A DNA stretch of 64,000 nt from Nocardia terrae (GCF_009760405.1 NZ_WRPP01000004.1:248001-312000); one strand, 5' to 3'; shown: positions 7,635 through 16,694, counted from the stretch's first letter. The notes: a model not told the origin generated them from the sequence alone. A program made the numbers and translations.

Positions 7635-9188
7635 ATGAAGCTCGTGCAGATCACCAGCGTCGGACACGCCGGATTCCACATTCGCACCGCGGCCGGGACG
7701 ATCCTCTGCGATCCCTGGGTCAACCCCGCCTACTTCGGATCGTGGTTCCCGTTCCCCGACAACACCCAGTTGGACTGGGACGAGCTCGGCAACTGCGATT
7801 TCCTCTACGTCTCGCACCTGCACCGCGATCACTGGGACGCCAAGCACCTCGCGGACAAGGTCAACAAGGACGCCACCGTCCTGCTGCCCGACTACCCGGT
7901 GCCGGACCTCAAGCGGGAACTGGAGAAGCTCGGCTTCACCAAGTTCGTGGAGACCGAGGACTCGGTCAAGACCACGATCACCGGTCCCGGCGGCGACCTC
8001 GACATCATGATCATCGCGCTGCGCGCGCCCGCCGACGGACCGATCGGCGACTCCGCCCTGGTCGTCTCCGACGGGGAAACCGTGTGCTTCAACATGAACG
8101 ACGCGCGGCCCGTCGACATGGATGTCCTGCACGAGAACTTCGGGCACGTGGACATCCACCTGCTGCAGTACTCCGGCGCCATCTGGTACCCGATGGTCTA
8201 CGACATTCCGACCAAGACCAAGGCCAACTTCGGCAAGCAGAAGCGCCAGCGCGGCATGGACCGCTGCCGCTCCTACATCGAGCAGGTCGGGGCCACCTGG
8301 GTCGTCCCGTCCGCCGGCCCGCCGGTCTTCCTCGACGACGAACTGCGCTACCTCAACGACGATCACGGCGACGAGGGCAATATCTTCCCCGACCAGATCG
8401 TGTTCCTGGATCAGATGAAGATCCACGGCAACGAGGGCGGGCTGCTCATGATCCCCGGCTCGACCGCGGATCTGCGTGGCAAGGAACTGAATTCGCTCAC
8501 CCACCCGGTCGACCCGGACACCATCTACGGCGACAAGGCCGCCTACATCGAGGACATGGCCCAGCGCATGGCTCCGGTGCTGGCCGCCGAGAAGGCCACC
8601 TGGGCCCCGGCCGAGGGCGAGCCGCTGCTGCCCGCGCTCAAGGCCAAGTTCGAGCCGATCATGGCGCAGTCCGACCTCATCTGCGACGGTATCGGCTACC
8701 CGGTCAGCCTGGTCATGGGCGACGAGACCGTGGTGCTGGACTTCCCCAAGCGCGTGGTCCGCGAGCCCATCGAGGGAGAAGGCAAGCACCGCTACGGCTT
8801 CCGCATCGCGCCCGAGCTGGTGCGCACCGTGCTGCGCGACGACGAGCCGGACTGGGTGAACACCATCTTCCTGTCCACGCGCTTCACCACCTGGCGCATC
8901 GGCGGCTACAACGAATTCCTCTACACCTTCTTCAAGTGCCTCACCGACGAGCGCATCGCGTATGCCGACGGCTGGTTCTCCGAGGCGCACGACGATTCCG
9001 CCTCCACCGAACTCGACGGCTGGGAAGTGCAGCGCCGCTGCCCGCATCTCAAGGCGGACCTGTCGAAATTCGGTGTGGTGGAAGGCAACACGCTGACCTG
9101 CAACCTGCACGGCTGGCAGTGGGACCTGGAGTCGGGTCGCTGCAAGACCTCCAAGGGCCACGAGCTGCGCTCGAAGAAGCTGGTCTGA
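7635..9188 (+). CDS. metallo-beta-lactamase-fold / Rieske [2Fe-2S] fusion protein (Rv3818-like)
   Basis: A 517-residue soluble protein with two metal modules. The N-terminal metallo-beta-lactamase-like domain carries HLHRDH at residues 61-66. The C-terminal Rieske domain has C469-x-H471 and C489-x2-H492, the full ligand set for a [2Fe-2S] cluster. The same pair of domains, in reverse order, occurs in CMP-N-acetylneuraminate hydroxylase, so an oxygenase or hydroxylase role is possible but unproven. M. tuberculosis Rv3818 has similar length and position. The start is uncertain: ATG at 7635 lies almost on top of GGGAGGA, whereas a GTG at 7644 would have better spacing. Confidence 0.85.
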   Translation: MKLVQITSVGHAGFHIRTAAGTILCDPWVNPAYFGSWFPFPDNTQLDWDELGNCDFLYVSHLHRDHWDAKHLADKVNKDATVLLPDYPVPDLKRELEKLGFTKFVETEDSVKTTITGPGGDLDIMIIALRAPADGPIGDSALVVSDGETVCFNMNDARPVDMDVLHENFGHVDIHLLQYSGAIWYPMVYDIPTKTKANFGKQKRQRGMDRCRSYIEQVGATWVVPSAGPPVFLDDELRYLNDDHGDEGNIFPDQIVFLDQMKIHGNEGGLLMIPGSTADLRGKELNSLTHPVDPDTIYGDKAAYIEDMAQRMAPVLAAEKATWAPAEGEPLLPALKAKFEPIMAQSDLICDGIGYPVSLVMGDETVVLDFPKRVVREPIEGEGKHRYGFRIAPELVRTVLRDDEPDWVNTIFLSTRFTTWRIGGYNEFLYTFFKCLTDERIAYADGWFSEAHDDSASTELDGWEVQRRCPHLKADLSKFGVVEGNTLTCNLHGWQWDLESGRCKTSKGHELRSKKLV

Positions 9189-9242
9189 TCCCGGTGGGTG
9201 CGGCCGGTCCCGGGTATCGGCCGCACTCCGGGTTTCACCGCG

Positions 9243-9596
9243 TCAGTTGTTGATCTCGGAGTCACTCAGTTCACGAGTGAGCCGCGAGGACCACGGACAC
9301 CAGAAGCAGCCCGGCAGGAACGCACCGCACGCCTCGTCGAGGTTCTCCTCGAGGTAATCCATGCTCGAATCGCAGACCTCGATGGCCACGGTGAAGAAGG
9401 TGATGGTGTCCGGGTCGAGGAAGAAGTCCCAGCCCGGGTTGTACGCCGCCTTCTGCTTGCGAATCCTGCCCATCACATGGGTGGACATCGTCTCCTCACC
9501 GGACAGGATGCGGCGCGCCTCTTCGATGCGCTGCTCGTTTCGGAGTTCGAAGACGAATTCTTTGCCGGAGTAATCGGTAAAAGCGAAGTAGGCCAT
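9243..9596 (-). CDS. BP74-like N-terminal domain protein
   Basis: A 117-residue protein that resembles, from memory, the N-terminal domain of Dictyostelium BP74-type calmodulin-binding proteins: MAYFAFTDYSGKEFVFEL, then RIEEARRILSGEET, HVMGRI, YNPGWDFFLDPDTI, AIEVCDSSM and GAFLPGCFWCPWSSRL. No signal peptide or membrane segment is seen, so it appears cytoplasmic unless exported by another route. The ATG at 9596 has GAAGGGA upstream; the in-frame extension further upstream lacks similarity. It stands alone between convergent and co-directional genes. Function in bacteria is not known to me. Confidence 0.75.
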   Translation of the reverse strand: MAYFAFTDYSGKEFVFELRNEQRIEEARRILSGEETMSTHVMGRIRKQKAAYNPGWDFFLDPDTITFFTVAIEVCDSSMDYLEENLDEACGAFLPGCFWCPWSSRLTRELSDSEINN

Positions 9597-9700
9597 GATT
9601 GTTCCCTTCGGCGGAGCGATCGGGGGAGGCAGGACCTGCCTTTCGATGGTAAGGCTCACAAACCGGGTGAATTGCCTAATTCAATTGCGTACCAACAGGT

Positions 9701-10720
9701 TTAGAGAACCGCCCCGTTTGTTTGGGGCTCCGCCGAGCTGCCAGTTCGCTTTGCCTGAAATATCAAGTCACGCACCGCCATCGCGCCGCGCCCGACCGGC
9801 GCCGCCACCCGGCCCTGCTCATTGATCAGAACTCCCGAGGGCGTCCCCCGCACGCGATACCGCAGCGCGGCCTCGTTCCCCTGCTGCACCAGCACCGGAA
9901 TCTCACCGAGCCCCTGCTCCCGGCCCCAGGCCGCATGCTCGGCCACCTCACCGTTGCCCAGCACCGCGATGGTCAGCGCATCGGCGGACCGCGCCTGCCA
10001 CCGCGGCAGCTCCCGTGCGAGCGCGGCGCACATCTCACAGCTCGGGTGCACGAACACCAGCAGCAAAGACTTTCCCGGCGACAGCAACTCGTGCAGTCCG
10101 CTGCGGCCGCCCGAGGTCTTCAGCACTTCGAATTCCGGAGCCACCGCCCCGGGCGGCAGGCCCTCTCCGCCCAGAGTCGACAGCACCTGCTCGTCCAGCC
10201 GCCGACGCAACGAACGCAGCTCACCCCACAGCGACACCAGCACCGCCGCGAACCCGGCCGCGAACGCCATCGCGACGGCGTGATCGACCGGCAGCGCGCC
10301 CGGCACCTCCGACTCCGCCAAGGTCGCCACCAGCGTCCACCCGGCCAGCGCGATGAGCACGATATTGCGCACCACCGTGCCCCGCCCGATCGGCGCGGCA
10401 CTCGCCGCCCCGAAACACGAACAGACCGGCCGCCTTCCGTGCCGGAGCAGCCGCACCACCGCACCGGTGAACATGCCCAGCAGCAGAATCGCCACCAGCG
10501 CCGCACCGGCCGCCGTCCACGGCGGCAGGACCGCGACCGCCACCGCCGCCTCGACCCCCGGCAGCCCCCACGCCACCGCGGGCACCCACGCCAGCGGAAT
10601 CCCGAACTCCCCCACCGCCTTCCGGGTACCGGCCGCGTCGGCGAACTTTCCCCACGCCGAAAGCCCGAAGACGACGGCCAACACCAGACGCGCGGCCCAC
10701 ACCGCGTAGTCGATAGCCAT
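9701..10720 (-). CDS. MauE/DoxX-like membrane protein fused to a thioredoxin domain
   Basis: A 339-residue fusion. Residues 1-165 form several membrane helices of the MauE/DoxX type with the paired cysteines C100 and C102 (in CSCFG) typical of MauE electron-relay proteins. Residues 190-320 are a thioredoxin/TlpA-like domain with the redox motif C228-E-M-C231, preceded by a long helix that may act as a linker. Such fusions move reducing power across the membrane to extracytoplasmic thiols. I chose the ATG at 10720; a GTG at 10741 would add seven residues. The gene is monocistronic as far as I can see. Confidence 0.85.
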   Translation of the reverse strand: MAIDYAVWAARLVLAVVFGLSAWGKFADAAGTRKAVGEFGIPLAWVPAVAWGLPGVEAAVAVAVLPPWTAAGAALVAILLLGMFTGAVVRLLRHGRRPVCSCFGAASAAPIGRGTVVRNIVLIALAGWTLVATLAESEVPGALPVDHAVAMAFAAGFAAVLVSLWGELRSLRRRLDEQVLSTLGGEGLPPGAVAPEFEVLKTSGGRSGLHELLSPGKSLLLVFVHPSCEMCAALARELPRWQARSADALTIAVLGNGEVAEHAAWGREQGLGEIPVLVQQGNEAALRYRVRGTPSGVLINEQGRVAAPVGRGAMAVRDLIFQAKRTGSSAEPQTNGAVL

Positions 10721-10810
10721 ACCGCACCATCGCACACTCACATGGACGGCGAATTACGAATCCGGGGAACAGATTTCACCCGTGCGACGAAGCGCGCCGC
10801 CCCGTCCTGC

Positions 10811-11746
10811 TCAGCCGCGCGATCGGGCGGCCAGCGCGACCGCCACGAAGGTCAGCGCACAGCCGACGATCGCCGCGGCCGAGAGACCCGTCCCGGTCGG
10901 AGCCACCACGTCCAGGACCAGCGACGCCAGCAGCTGCCCGGCCACCGACGTCAGCCCGAGCAGCAGCACGCCGATCCCCCGGACCACCAGCACCGCCAGC
11001 GCGACGAACACGATCCCGATCAGGCCGCCGAGATACAGCCAGGGTTCGCCGGGCAGCTCGCCGAAACCTCCGCGGCGGAACAACACCCCGGCCTCGATCA
11101 CCACCAGCGCGGCGGTCCCGGTCGCGAAATTGGCGAGCGTCGCCGAGAACGGCCCGCCGACCACGCCCACCCGCCCGTTCACCGCCTGCTGCCAGGCCAC
11201 CAGCAACCCGGCCACCAGCGGCAACGCCACCAACAGCGCCGAGGCCCCCGAATGCCCGACCGAACCGGATCCGTTCCGCCCCACCGCCGCGAGCAGCACC
11301 GCCACCAGCCCCAGCACCGCCGCGGCAATCCGCCACGCCGTCACCGGCGTCCGCCCGCCCGGCCCCCACCCCAGTCGATCCACCACCAGACTGCTCACCA
11401 CCTGCCCCGCCACCGCCGCCACGGTGAACGCCGTGACCCCGATGGTCGCCACCGTAAGCCCCTGACAGGCAACGAAATACGCACCCGACAGCCCACCCAC
11501 CAGCTGCCACCACCGCAGCTCCCCCGACCCCAGCGCATCCCGCACCCGCCCCACCCCGGCCCGCAACCGCCCGCTCCCCGCGAACACCACCGCGAGGATC
11601 AGCAGCCCACTCCCGAAACTGATGGTCGCCGCCGCGATCCCATCCCCCAGCCGATGCCCGAGCTCCCCATTGATCCGCGCCTGCGTAGCTACGGCCACAC
11701 CAATCGAACCCCCGAACACCAACCCCAGCCACCGCCGCACCGCCAC
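10811..11746 (-). CDS. DMT-superfamily transporter, YdcZ family
   Basis: A 311-residue membrane protein with about ten hydrophobic helices arranged as two homologous halves. The family signature occurs twice: QARINGELG with ATISFGSGLLIL in the first half, and QQAVNGRVG with ATLANFATGTAAL in the second. YdcZ (DUF606) proteins are small-molecule exporters of the drug/metabolite superfamily; here the two half-units are fused in one chain. Substrate unknown. It lies between two other leftward genes with no obvious coupling. Confidence 0.85.
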   Translation of the reverse strand: MAVRRWLGLVFGGSIGVAVATQARINGELGHRLGDGIAAATISFGSGLLILAVVFAGSGRLRAGVGRVRDALGSGELRWWQLVGGLSGAYFVACQGLTVATIGVTAFTVAAVAGQVVSSLVVDRLGWGPGGRTPVTAWRIAAAVLGLVAVLLAAVGRNGSGSVGHSGASALLVALPLVAGLLVAWQQAVNGRVGVVGGPFSATLANFATGTAALVVIEAGVLFRRGGFGELPGEPWLYLGGLIGIVFVALAVLVVRGIGVLLLGLTSVAGQLLASLVLDVVAPTGTGLSAAAIVGCALTFVAVALAARSRG

Positions 11747-11781
11747 GGGCTGATTGTGCCCTCATGGGTGCGGCAGGCGAC

Positions 11782-11967
11782 CTATCGGTCGGACTTCGGG
11801 GTGGCGGCGGCCGCGCGGTCCTCGGATTTGATGCGGGCGCGAATGGCGGAGACCATATTCCGATCCCGTTCGTGCCGCCCCGTCGACACGGGGTGGTCGA
11901 GGTTCATCCACACCACCATCAAGACACAGAGGGCCATAGCCACTGCGATGAACCAGAATTCGAGCAT
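11782..11967 (-). CDS. small single-pass membrane protein
   Basis: A likely 61-residue protein with one transmembrane helix at residues 4-21 (WFIAVAMALCVLMVVW) followed by a charged cytoplasmic tail rich in Arg, Glu and Asp. A purine-rich GGAGAGAGG stretch lies roughly 12-20 bases before the ATG, farther away than usual. No family recognised. An overlapping frame on the other strand has no comparable signal. Confidence 0.5.
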   Translation of the reverse strand: MLEFWFIAVAMALCVLMVVWMNLDHPVSTGRHERDRNMVSAIRARIKSEDRAAAATPKSDR

Positions 11968-12149
11968 TATTCGGACCGCCTCTCTCCGAAGTTCGCCTGA
12001 CCGACCGCCGAGATGCGCAGCGACACTCGCCTGCGCGCGTACGCCGCACCGGCGGCGCGGGTATCAGAATTCCCCCGGCCCGCTGCGGGAGGTAGAGACG
12101 ATCCGCTCCTTCCGGTGGTGATCTTCGGCCTACTTCGAGGGGACCTGAC

Positions 12150-13331
12150 TCACTCCGGCAGCCAAGTCGGGACGAGCACGGCTGCCAGCAGCAGCGGTAT
12201 GCCGAGCAATGCGACGACCATCGGCAGTGACAACCATGTGGTGGCCAGGGCGGCGAAGGCGAAGACCAGCAGGGCGACGACCTCGGTGGCGAAGCCTGAC
12301 ACCGAGGTGACGGTGGCTCGGGCGGGACCGGCGATGGCGTCCTGCAAGCGGGCCGAGGCGATCACATCGGCGTTGAAGTCGATGCCGTACGCGATGCCCA
12401 CCGCCGAAAAGCCGACGGCCGTCAGCACATACAGGGCAGCCGGGTGATGTGCGGCCGATCCGGCCAGCAGGGTGCCGCCGATGAACAGCACACCGGCGAC
12501 CGCGAGCACACCGGCCATGGTGCGTGTTCGCATGCCCTCGGTCCGGCCCGCCAGCAGCGAACCGGCCAGCGAGCCCGCCACCGTGACACCGACGAGAATC
12601 GCCGCCAACGCCGGTCCCGCACCGGCGTGATCGGCCAGCAGCGCGAAGTATTCGTCGAAGGCGGTCATGCCGTTCAGCAGGGCGACCAGCACCACGCCGC
12701 GGCGAATCATCCGGATACGCACGGCTTCCCGCAGACCGGCGCGCAGCATGGCGAGGTAGCCGGACGAATCCGGCTGCGGCGCAGCGTGTTCGGATCCGTC
12801 CTCCGCCAGGTCCTCGACGTCCTCCTCCAGGTCCTCGACGTCGGCCGCGGACACCGATTTCGGCGCGCTCGGCAGCGCGATCGCGGAGAGGGTGTGCAGC
12901 ACCGCCATGCCGACGCTCGACCAGGCGACGAGTGTGTAGCCGCCCAGGGCGTACAGCGGGGCCGCGGCGAGAATGCCCGCCAGAGCGGCGGATTCGGCGG
13001 CGGCACGGACATAACCCATGAGTCGTGGGTAGGAACGGGTCGCGGCGCGGGCGGTGAGGTCGTCGTAGATCAGGGCCTCGAAGGCGCCCGAGCGCAGTGA
13101 ACCCGACGCGCCCCACAGAATGAATCCCGCGGCGAAACCCAGGTAGGACGGAAACAGCGTCCAGCTGAGGAAACCGCCCGCGAGCAGCACGCCGGACAGG
13201 ATCAACAGACCGCGACGCGACACCGTGTCGGCCCATGCGCCGGAAGGAATCTCCAGCAGGAACGAGGTTGCCGACCAGATGGCGAACAGCGAGGAGATCT
13301 GTGCGGCACCGAGCCCGTGCGCGGCGAACAA
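12150..13331 (-). CDS. MFS transporter; annotated start uncertain, coding sequence extends further upstream
   Basis: A major facilitator with about twelve helices split by an acidic central loop (VEDLEEDVEDLAEDG). The motif GAWADTVSRRG between helices 2 and 3 is the MFS loop signature. The first canonical start in frame is TTG at 13331, but that would cut helix 1: translation in frame upstream reads RAPTLRAILFAF then TADLIPLYALYALLFA, a normal MFS first helix. No ATG, GTG or TTG exists between there and an in-frame TGA at 13461-13463; an ATA (13407-13409) stands where the initiator would be. Substrate unknown. Either initiation is at a rare codon, the gene is damaged, or the sequence has an error. 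Confidence 0.75.
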   Translation of the reverse strand: MFAAHGLGAAQISSLFAIWSATSFLLEIPSGAWADTVSRRGLLILSGVLLAGGFLSWTLFPSYLGFAAGFILWGASGSLRSGAFEALIYDDLTARAATRSYPRLMGYVRAAAESAALAGILAAAPLYALGGYTLVAWSSVGMAVLHTLSAIALPSAPKSVSAADVEDLEEDVEDLAEDGSEHAAPQPDSSGYLAMLRAGLREAVRIRMIRRGVVLVALLNGMTAFDEYFALLADHAGAGPALAAILVGVTVAGSLAGSLLAGRTEGMRTRTMAGVLAVAGVLFIGGTLLAGSAAHHPAALYVLTAVGFSAVGIAYGIDFNADVIASARLQDAIAGPARATVTSVSGFATEVVALLVFAFAALATTWLSLPMVVALLGIPLLLAAVLVPTWLPE

Positions 13332-13414
13332 CAGCGCGTACAGCGCATAGAGCGGGATCAGGTCCGCGGTGAACGCGAAGAGGATCGCGCGAAGGGTCGG
13401 TGCTCGTATCGAAC

Positions 13415-13439
13415 CCCCGCGCTCGGTGCGAGCGCGGGG
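13415..13439 (-). terminator. hairpin after the GGDEF-EAL gene
   Basis: CCCCGCGCTCG and CGAGCGCGGGG pair perfectly over 11 bases with a 3-base loop, about 50 bases beyond the stop of the GGDEF-EAL gene and just before the MFS coding sequence. There is no U-tract, so termination may be partial; it could also be a 5' element of the MFS transcript. Confidence 0.5.
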
Positions 13440-13490
13440 CAGGGCACTACGGAGAACGAATCAACAGGCGTAGATCACCAGGCGCATGCG

Positions 13491-15377
13491 CTAATTCTGC
13501 GCGCCCGGCCCATTGCCGTCGAGCGGATTATCGAGCGGGATCCAGCCATTGGTGGAGACCTCGCCCTCCGACACCGCCGCGCCCACCAGGCCGTGCCGGT
13601 CGTTGAGGTCGTTGATGAGCTCGGACACCGGGTGCGAGTCGCTGTAGTGGTAGCCCTGGGCCAGCGCGAAGCCGAGTTCGGTCAGCACCGCGGCCTGGTA
13701 TTCGGTCTCCACGCCCTCGGCGATGACCTGCAGGTCGAGCGACTTGCTCAGGGCGGCGATCACGCCCAGCAGCGGCGGCGCGGGCGAATCGGAGCGGATG
13801 GCCGCCACGAAGGACTGGTCCACCTTGAGGATGTCCGAGGGCAGGGTGGCCAGGCGGCTCAGCGAGGAGTAGCCGGTGCCGAAATCGTCGATGGCGATCC
13901 GGACGCCGCGCTCGCGTAGCTTGTGCAGGTTCGCGATGGCGGTCTCGGACTCGGCGGCCAGTTCGCTCTCGGTCACCTCGAGCACGAGTTGCTCGGCGGG
14001 CCAGCCGGTCTCCTCGAGAATGCCCGAAACCCGGTCGGCGTACTCGGTTTCGGCGAGCTCGAGGCCGCTGACGTTCACGTTCAGGGTCAGATCGAGCTGG
14101 GCGAAGGTCTCCTGCAGCCGGGCGGCGTCGGCGCACGCGCGCCGCAGCACCAGCTCGTCCAGGTCGGAGATGAGGTCGTATTCCTCGGCGACCCGGATCA
14201 GGCCCTCGGTGGTGACATCCGGCTGCGCGTGAGAAGACCAGCGCAGCAAGGCTTCCACGCCGACCGCGCGGGTCGCGCCGTCGGAGAGCGAGACGATCGG
14301 CTGGTACTGCACGTCCAGCGTCCCGCGGTCGATGGCCTCGCGCAGCTCCACCGCCAGCGGCAGCTGGCGCGAGGACTCCAGCACCGTGCGATTGCGGCCC
14401 GCCTGCTTGGCCCGGTACAGACCCACGTCCGCGCGCGACACCAGCAGCGACCCGGATTCGCCCGGCTGCCACGACGTCACACCCGCCGAGCACCCGGTGG
14501 TCACGGCGGCCCGCAGCTCCTCGGTCAACAGGATCGCGGCCTGCTCGGTGGTGCCGGGCAGCAGCAGCGCGAAGGCGTCACCGCCGTAGCGGGCCAGCCG
14601 CTGATCCGGCGCGAGCAGCTTCGACCAGGTGTCGGCCACCCGCTGCAGCACGGCGTCACCGGCCCGGTGTCCGAGGTGATCGTTGATCTTCTGGAAGCGG
14701 TCCAGGTCGACCAGCACCAGGGCCAGGCCCTGACCGGTGCGGGTGGCGTGCGCGATGGCATTGCTCAGCACGCGGTCGAAACCGCGGCGGTTCAGCAGAC
14801 CGGTCAGCACGTCGATATCGGCGTCGGACGCCATCCGCGTCAAAATGCCGACCACGATGCCGATTCCGAAGGTGATGCCCGCCGGGATGATGCCCGACCA
14901 CCACGGCAGCCCGCGCGAGGGCACCACCCACAGGCACATGGCGATGGCGAACGCCAGATGCGCGCCCAGCCACCGCCAGGAGAAGAAGATGGCGGCATCG
15001 CAGGCGACGAAGACATAGAACGCCGCCAGGCTGATCGCGCCCACCGTGTTCGGAAACCAGTGCACCGCAACGGTCACCAGCACGGTCGCGGTCGCCACAT
15101 AGGCGTGATGCACCGAATGCGGCAGCCGCGGACCCCAGATCAGCAGGCTGATACCCAGCAGCAGCGCCACGAACGCCGCCGCACCCACCAGCGGTCGATT
15201 GCCCTCATCCCCCGGAGCGACCGCCGTCAGGATCAAGCCCAGCAGCCCACCCATGACGTAGAACGCACCGGTGGTCCGAGCCATGACCATTGCCGTCGCC
15301 AGCGCCGATGCCGCCCGCACCCGGGTTCGGGTATCGCCGCGAGACCCGATTCCTCGCACGCTGCCTAGCCTAGACAT
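13491..15377 (-). CDS. membrane GGDEF-EAL protein, probable c-di-GMP phosphodiesterase
   Basis: A 628-residue protein with six membrane helices (about residues 36-180), a GGDEF domain (185-335) and an EAL domain (340-605). The GGDEF signature is GGDAF at 265-269, so the catalytic glutamate is replaced by alanine and cyclase activity is unlikely. The EAL domain keeps E375-A-L, NVNVSG, EVTES, DDFGTGYSS, LKVDQSF and AEGVET, the usual metal and substrate residues, so it should hydrolyse c-di-GMP. The inactive GGDEF may bind GTP as a sensor. The ATG at 15377 was chosen over an upstream start that adds eight residues. It is downstream of serS with a 57-base gap. Confidence 0.9.
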   Translation of the reverse strand: MSRLGSVRGIGSRGDTRTRVRAASALATAMVMARTTGAFYVMGGLLGLILTAVAPGDEGNRPLVGAAAFVALLLGISLLIWGPRLPHSVHHAYVATATVLVTVAVHWFPNTVGAISLAAFYVFVACDAAIFFSWRWLGAHLAFAIAMCLWVVPSRGLPWWSGIIPAGITFGIGIVVGILTRMASDADIDVLTGLLNRRGFDRVLSNAIAHATRTGQGLALVLVDLDRFQKINDHLGHRAGDAVLQRVADTWSKLLAPDQRLARYGGDAFALLLPGTTEQAAILLTEELRAAVTTGCSAGVTSWQPGESGSLLVSRADVGLYRAKQAGRNRTVLESSRQLPLAVELREAIDRGTLDVQYQPIVSLSDGATRAVGVEALLRWSSHAQPDVTTEGLIRVAEEYDLISDLDELVLRRACADAARLQETFAQLDLTLNVNVSGLELAETEYADRVSGILEETGWPAEQLVLEVTESELAAESETAIANLHKLRERGVRIAIDDFGTGYSSLSRLATLPSDILKVDQSFVAAIRSDSPAPPLLGVIAALSKSLDLQVIAEGVETEYQAAVLTELGFALAQGYHYSDSHPVSELINDLNDRHGLVGAAVSEGEVSTNGWIPLDNPLDGNGPGAQN

Positions 15378-15434
15378 AAGCCCAGCCAGCGGTAGACACA
15401 ACCGCCGGAATAAGCCACGCCGAGTAGCGAATTC

Positions 15435-16694
15435 TCAGCGCGGTACCAGCACGTCGGTACCGACGAAAGGCACCAGCGCAGCGGGCACCCGCACCGATCC
15501 GTCGGCTTGCTGATGGTTTTCCAGCAACGCGACAATCCACCGGGTTGTCGCCAATGTGCCATTCAGGGTGGCGGCGGTCTGCGGCTTGCCGTTCTCGTCG
15601 CGGTACCGGACATTGAGCCGACGGGCCTGGAACGTCGTGCAATTCGAGGTCGAGGTGAGCTCGCGGTAGGTCTGCTGGCTGGGAACCCAAGCCTCGCAAT
15701 CGAATTTGCGCGCGGCCGAGGAGCCCAGATCGCCGGCGGCCACATCGATGACGCGGTAGGGCACCTCGATGGCGGCCAGCATCTCCTGCTCCCAGGCCAG
15801 CAGCCGCTTGTGCTCGGCCTCGGCCTGGTCCGGCGTGGTGTAGACGAACATCTCCACCTTGTCGAACTGGTGCACGCGAATGATGCCGCGGGTGTCCTTG
15901 CCGTAGCTGCCCGCCTCGCGGCGGAAGCACGACGACCAGCCCGCGTACCGCTTCGGCCCGGCGCTCAGATCCAGGATCTCGCCCGAGTGATAGCCCGCCA
16001 GCGGCACCTCCGAGGTGCCGACCAGGTACAGGTCGTCCTCTTCCAGGTGGTAGACCTCGGCGGCGTGCTGGCCCAGGAAGCCGGTGCCCTGCATGACCTC
16101 CGGGCGCACCAGCACCGGCGGGATCATCATGGTGAACCCGTTGGCCGTCGCCTTCTGGGCCGCCAGCTGCAGCAGACCCAGCTGCAGCAGCGCGCCGTAA
16201 CCGGTGAGGAAGTAGAAGCGCGAGCCCGAGACCTTCGCGCCGCGCTCCATGTCGATGATGCCCAGCGACTCACCCAGGTCCAGGTGATCCTTGGGCTCGA
16301 AATCGAATTCGCGCGGGGTGCCGACGTGGTCGAGCACGATGTAATCGTCCTCGCCGCCCGCGGGCGCGCCCTCCTGGATGACGTTCGACAGCGCGCGCTG
16401 GGCGGCGACCATCTCGGCGTCGGCGGTGTTCTCGGCCGCCTCGGCCTCCTTCACCTTGGCCGAGAGCTCCTGCCCGTGCTTGAGCAGCTCGGCGCGCTCG
16501 TCCGGGGAAGCCTTGCCGACCTTCTTGCCCAGGGCCTTCTGCTCGGCGCGCAGATTGTCGGCCGTCGCGACCGCCGCGCGACGGGCGGCGTCCGCCTCGA
16601 GCAGGGTGTCCACCAGGGAGGGGTCCTCACCGCGAGCACGCTGCGACGCACGAACCGCTTCCGGGTTTTCCCGCAGGAATCGAAGGTCGATCAT
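15435..16694 (-). CDS. serS: seryl-tRNA synthetase
   Basis: This class II synthetase charges tRNA-Ser (and tRNA-Sec where present) with serine. The 419 residues include the long N-terminal coiled-coil arm (about 25-105) that grips the tRNA variable loop. Catalytic motifs are visible: GTSEVPL, then motif 2 FRREAGSYGKDTRGIIRVHQF, and motif 3 NGTLATTRWIVALLENHQ. Length is standard. The ATG is followed by IDLRFLRENPE, the usual bacterial N-terminus. In M. tuberculosis the orthologue Rv3834c occupies the same place next to the septum-formation gene; here a GMC oxidoreductase is inserted on the other side. Confidence 0.98.
   Translation of the reverse strand: MIDLRFLRENPEAVRASQRARGEDPSLVDTLLEADAARRAAVATADNLRAEQKALGKKVGKASPDERAELLKHGQELSAKVKEAEAAENTADAEMVAAQRALSNVIQEGAPAGGEDDYIVLDHVGTPREFDFEPKDHLDLGESLGIIDMERGAKVSGSRFYFLTGYGALLQLGLLQLAAQKATANGFTMMIPPVLVRPEVMQGTGFLGQHAAEVYHLEEDDLYLVGTSEVPLAGYHSGEILDLSAGPKRYAGWSSCFRREAGSYGKDTRGIIRVHQFDKVEMFVYTTPDQAEAEHKRLLAWEQEMLAAIEVPYRVIDVAAGDLGSSAARKFDCEAWVPSQQTYRELTSTSNCTTFQARRLNVRYRDENGKPQTAATLNGTLATTRWIVALLENHQQADGSVRVPAALVPFVGTDVLVPR

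Noticed and set aside
7287..9161. A 624-codon leftward open frame across the Rieske gene
   Set aside because: It is the antisense shadow of a gene with intact metal motifs; it shows no domain of its own.
13415..13463. Selenocysteine insertion at the in-frame TGA before the MFS gene
   Set aside because: The hairpin lacks the bacterial SECIS loop features, the family has no selenoproteins that I know of, and the upstream eight codons have no similarity.
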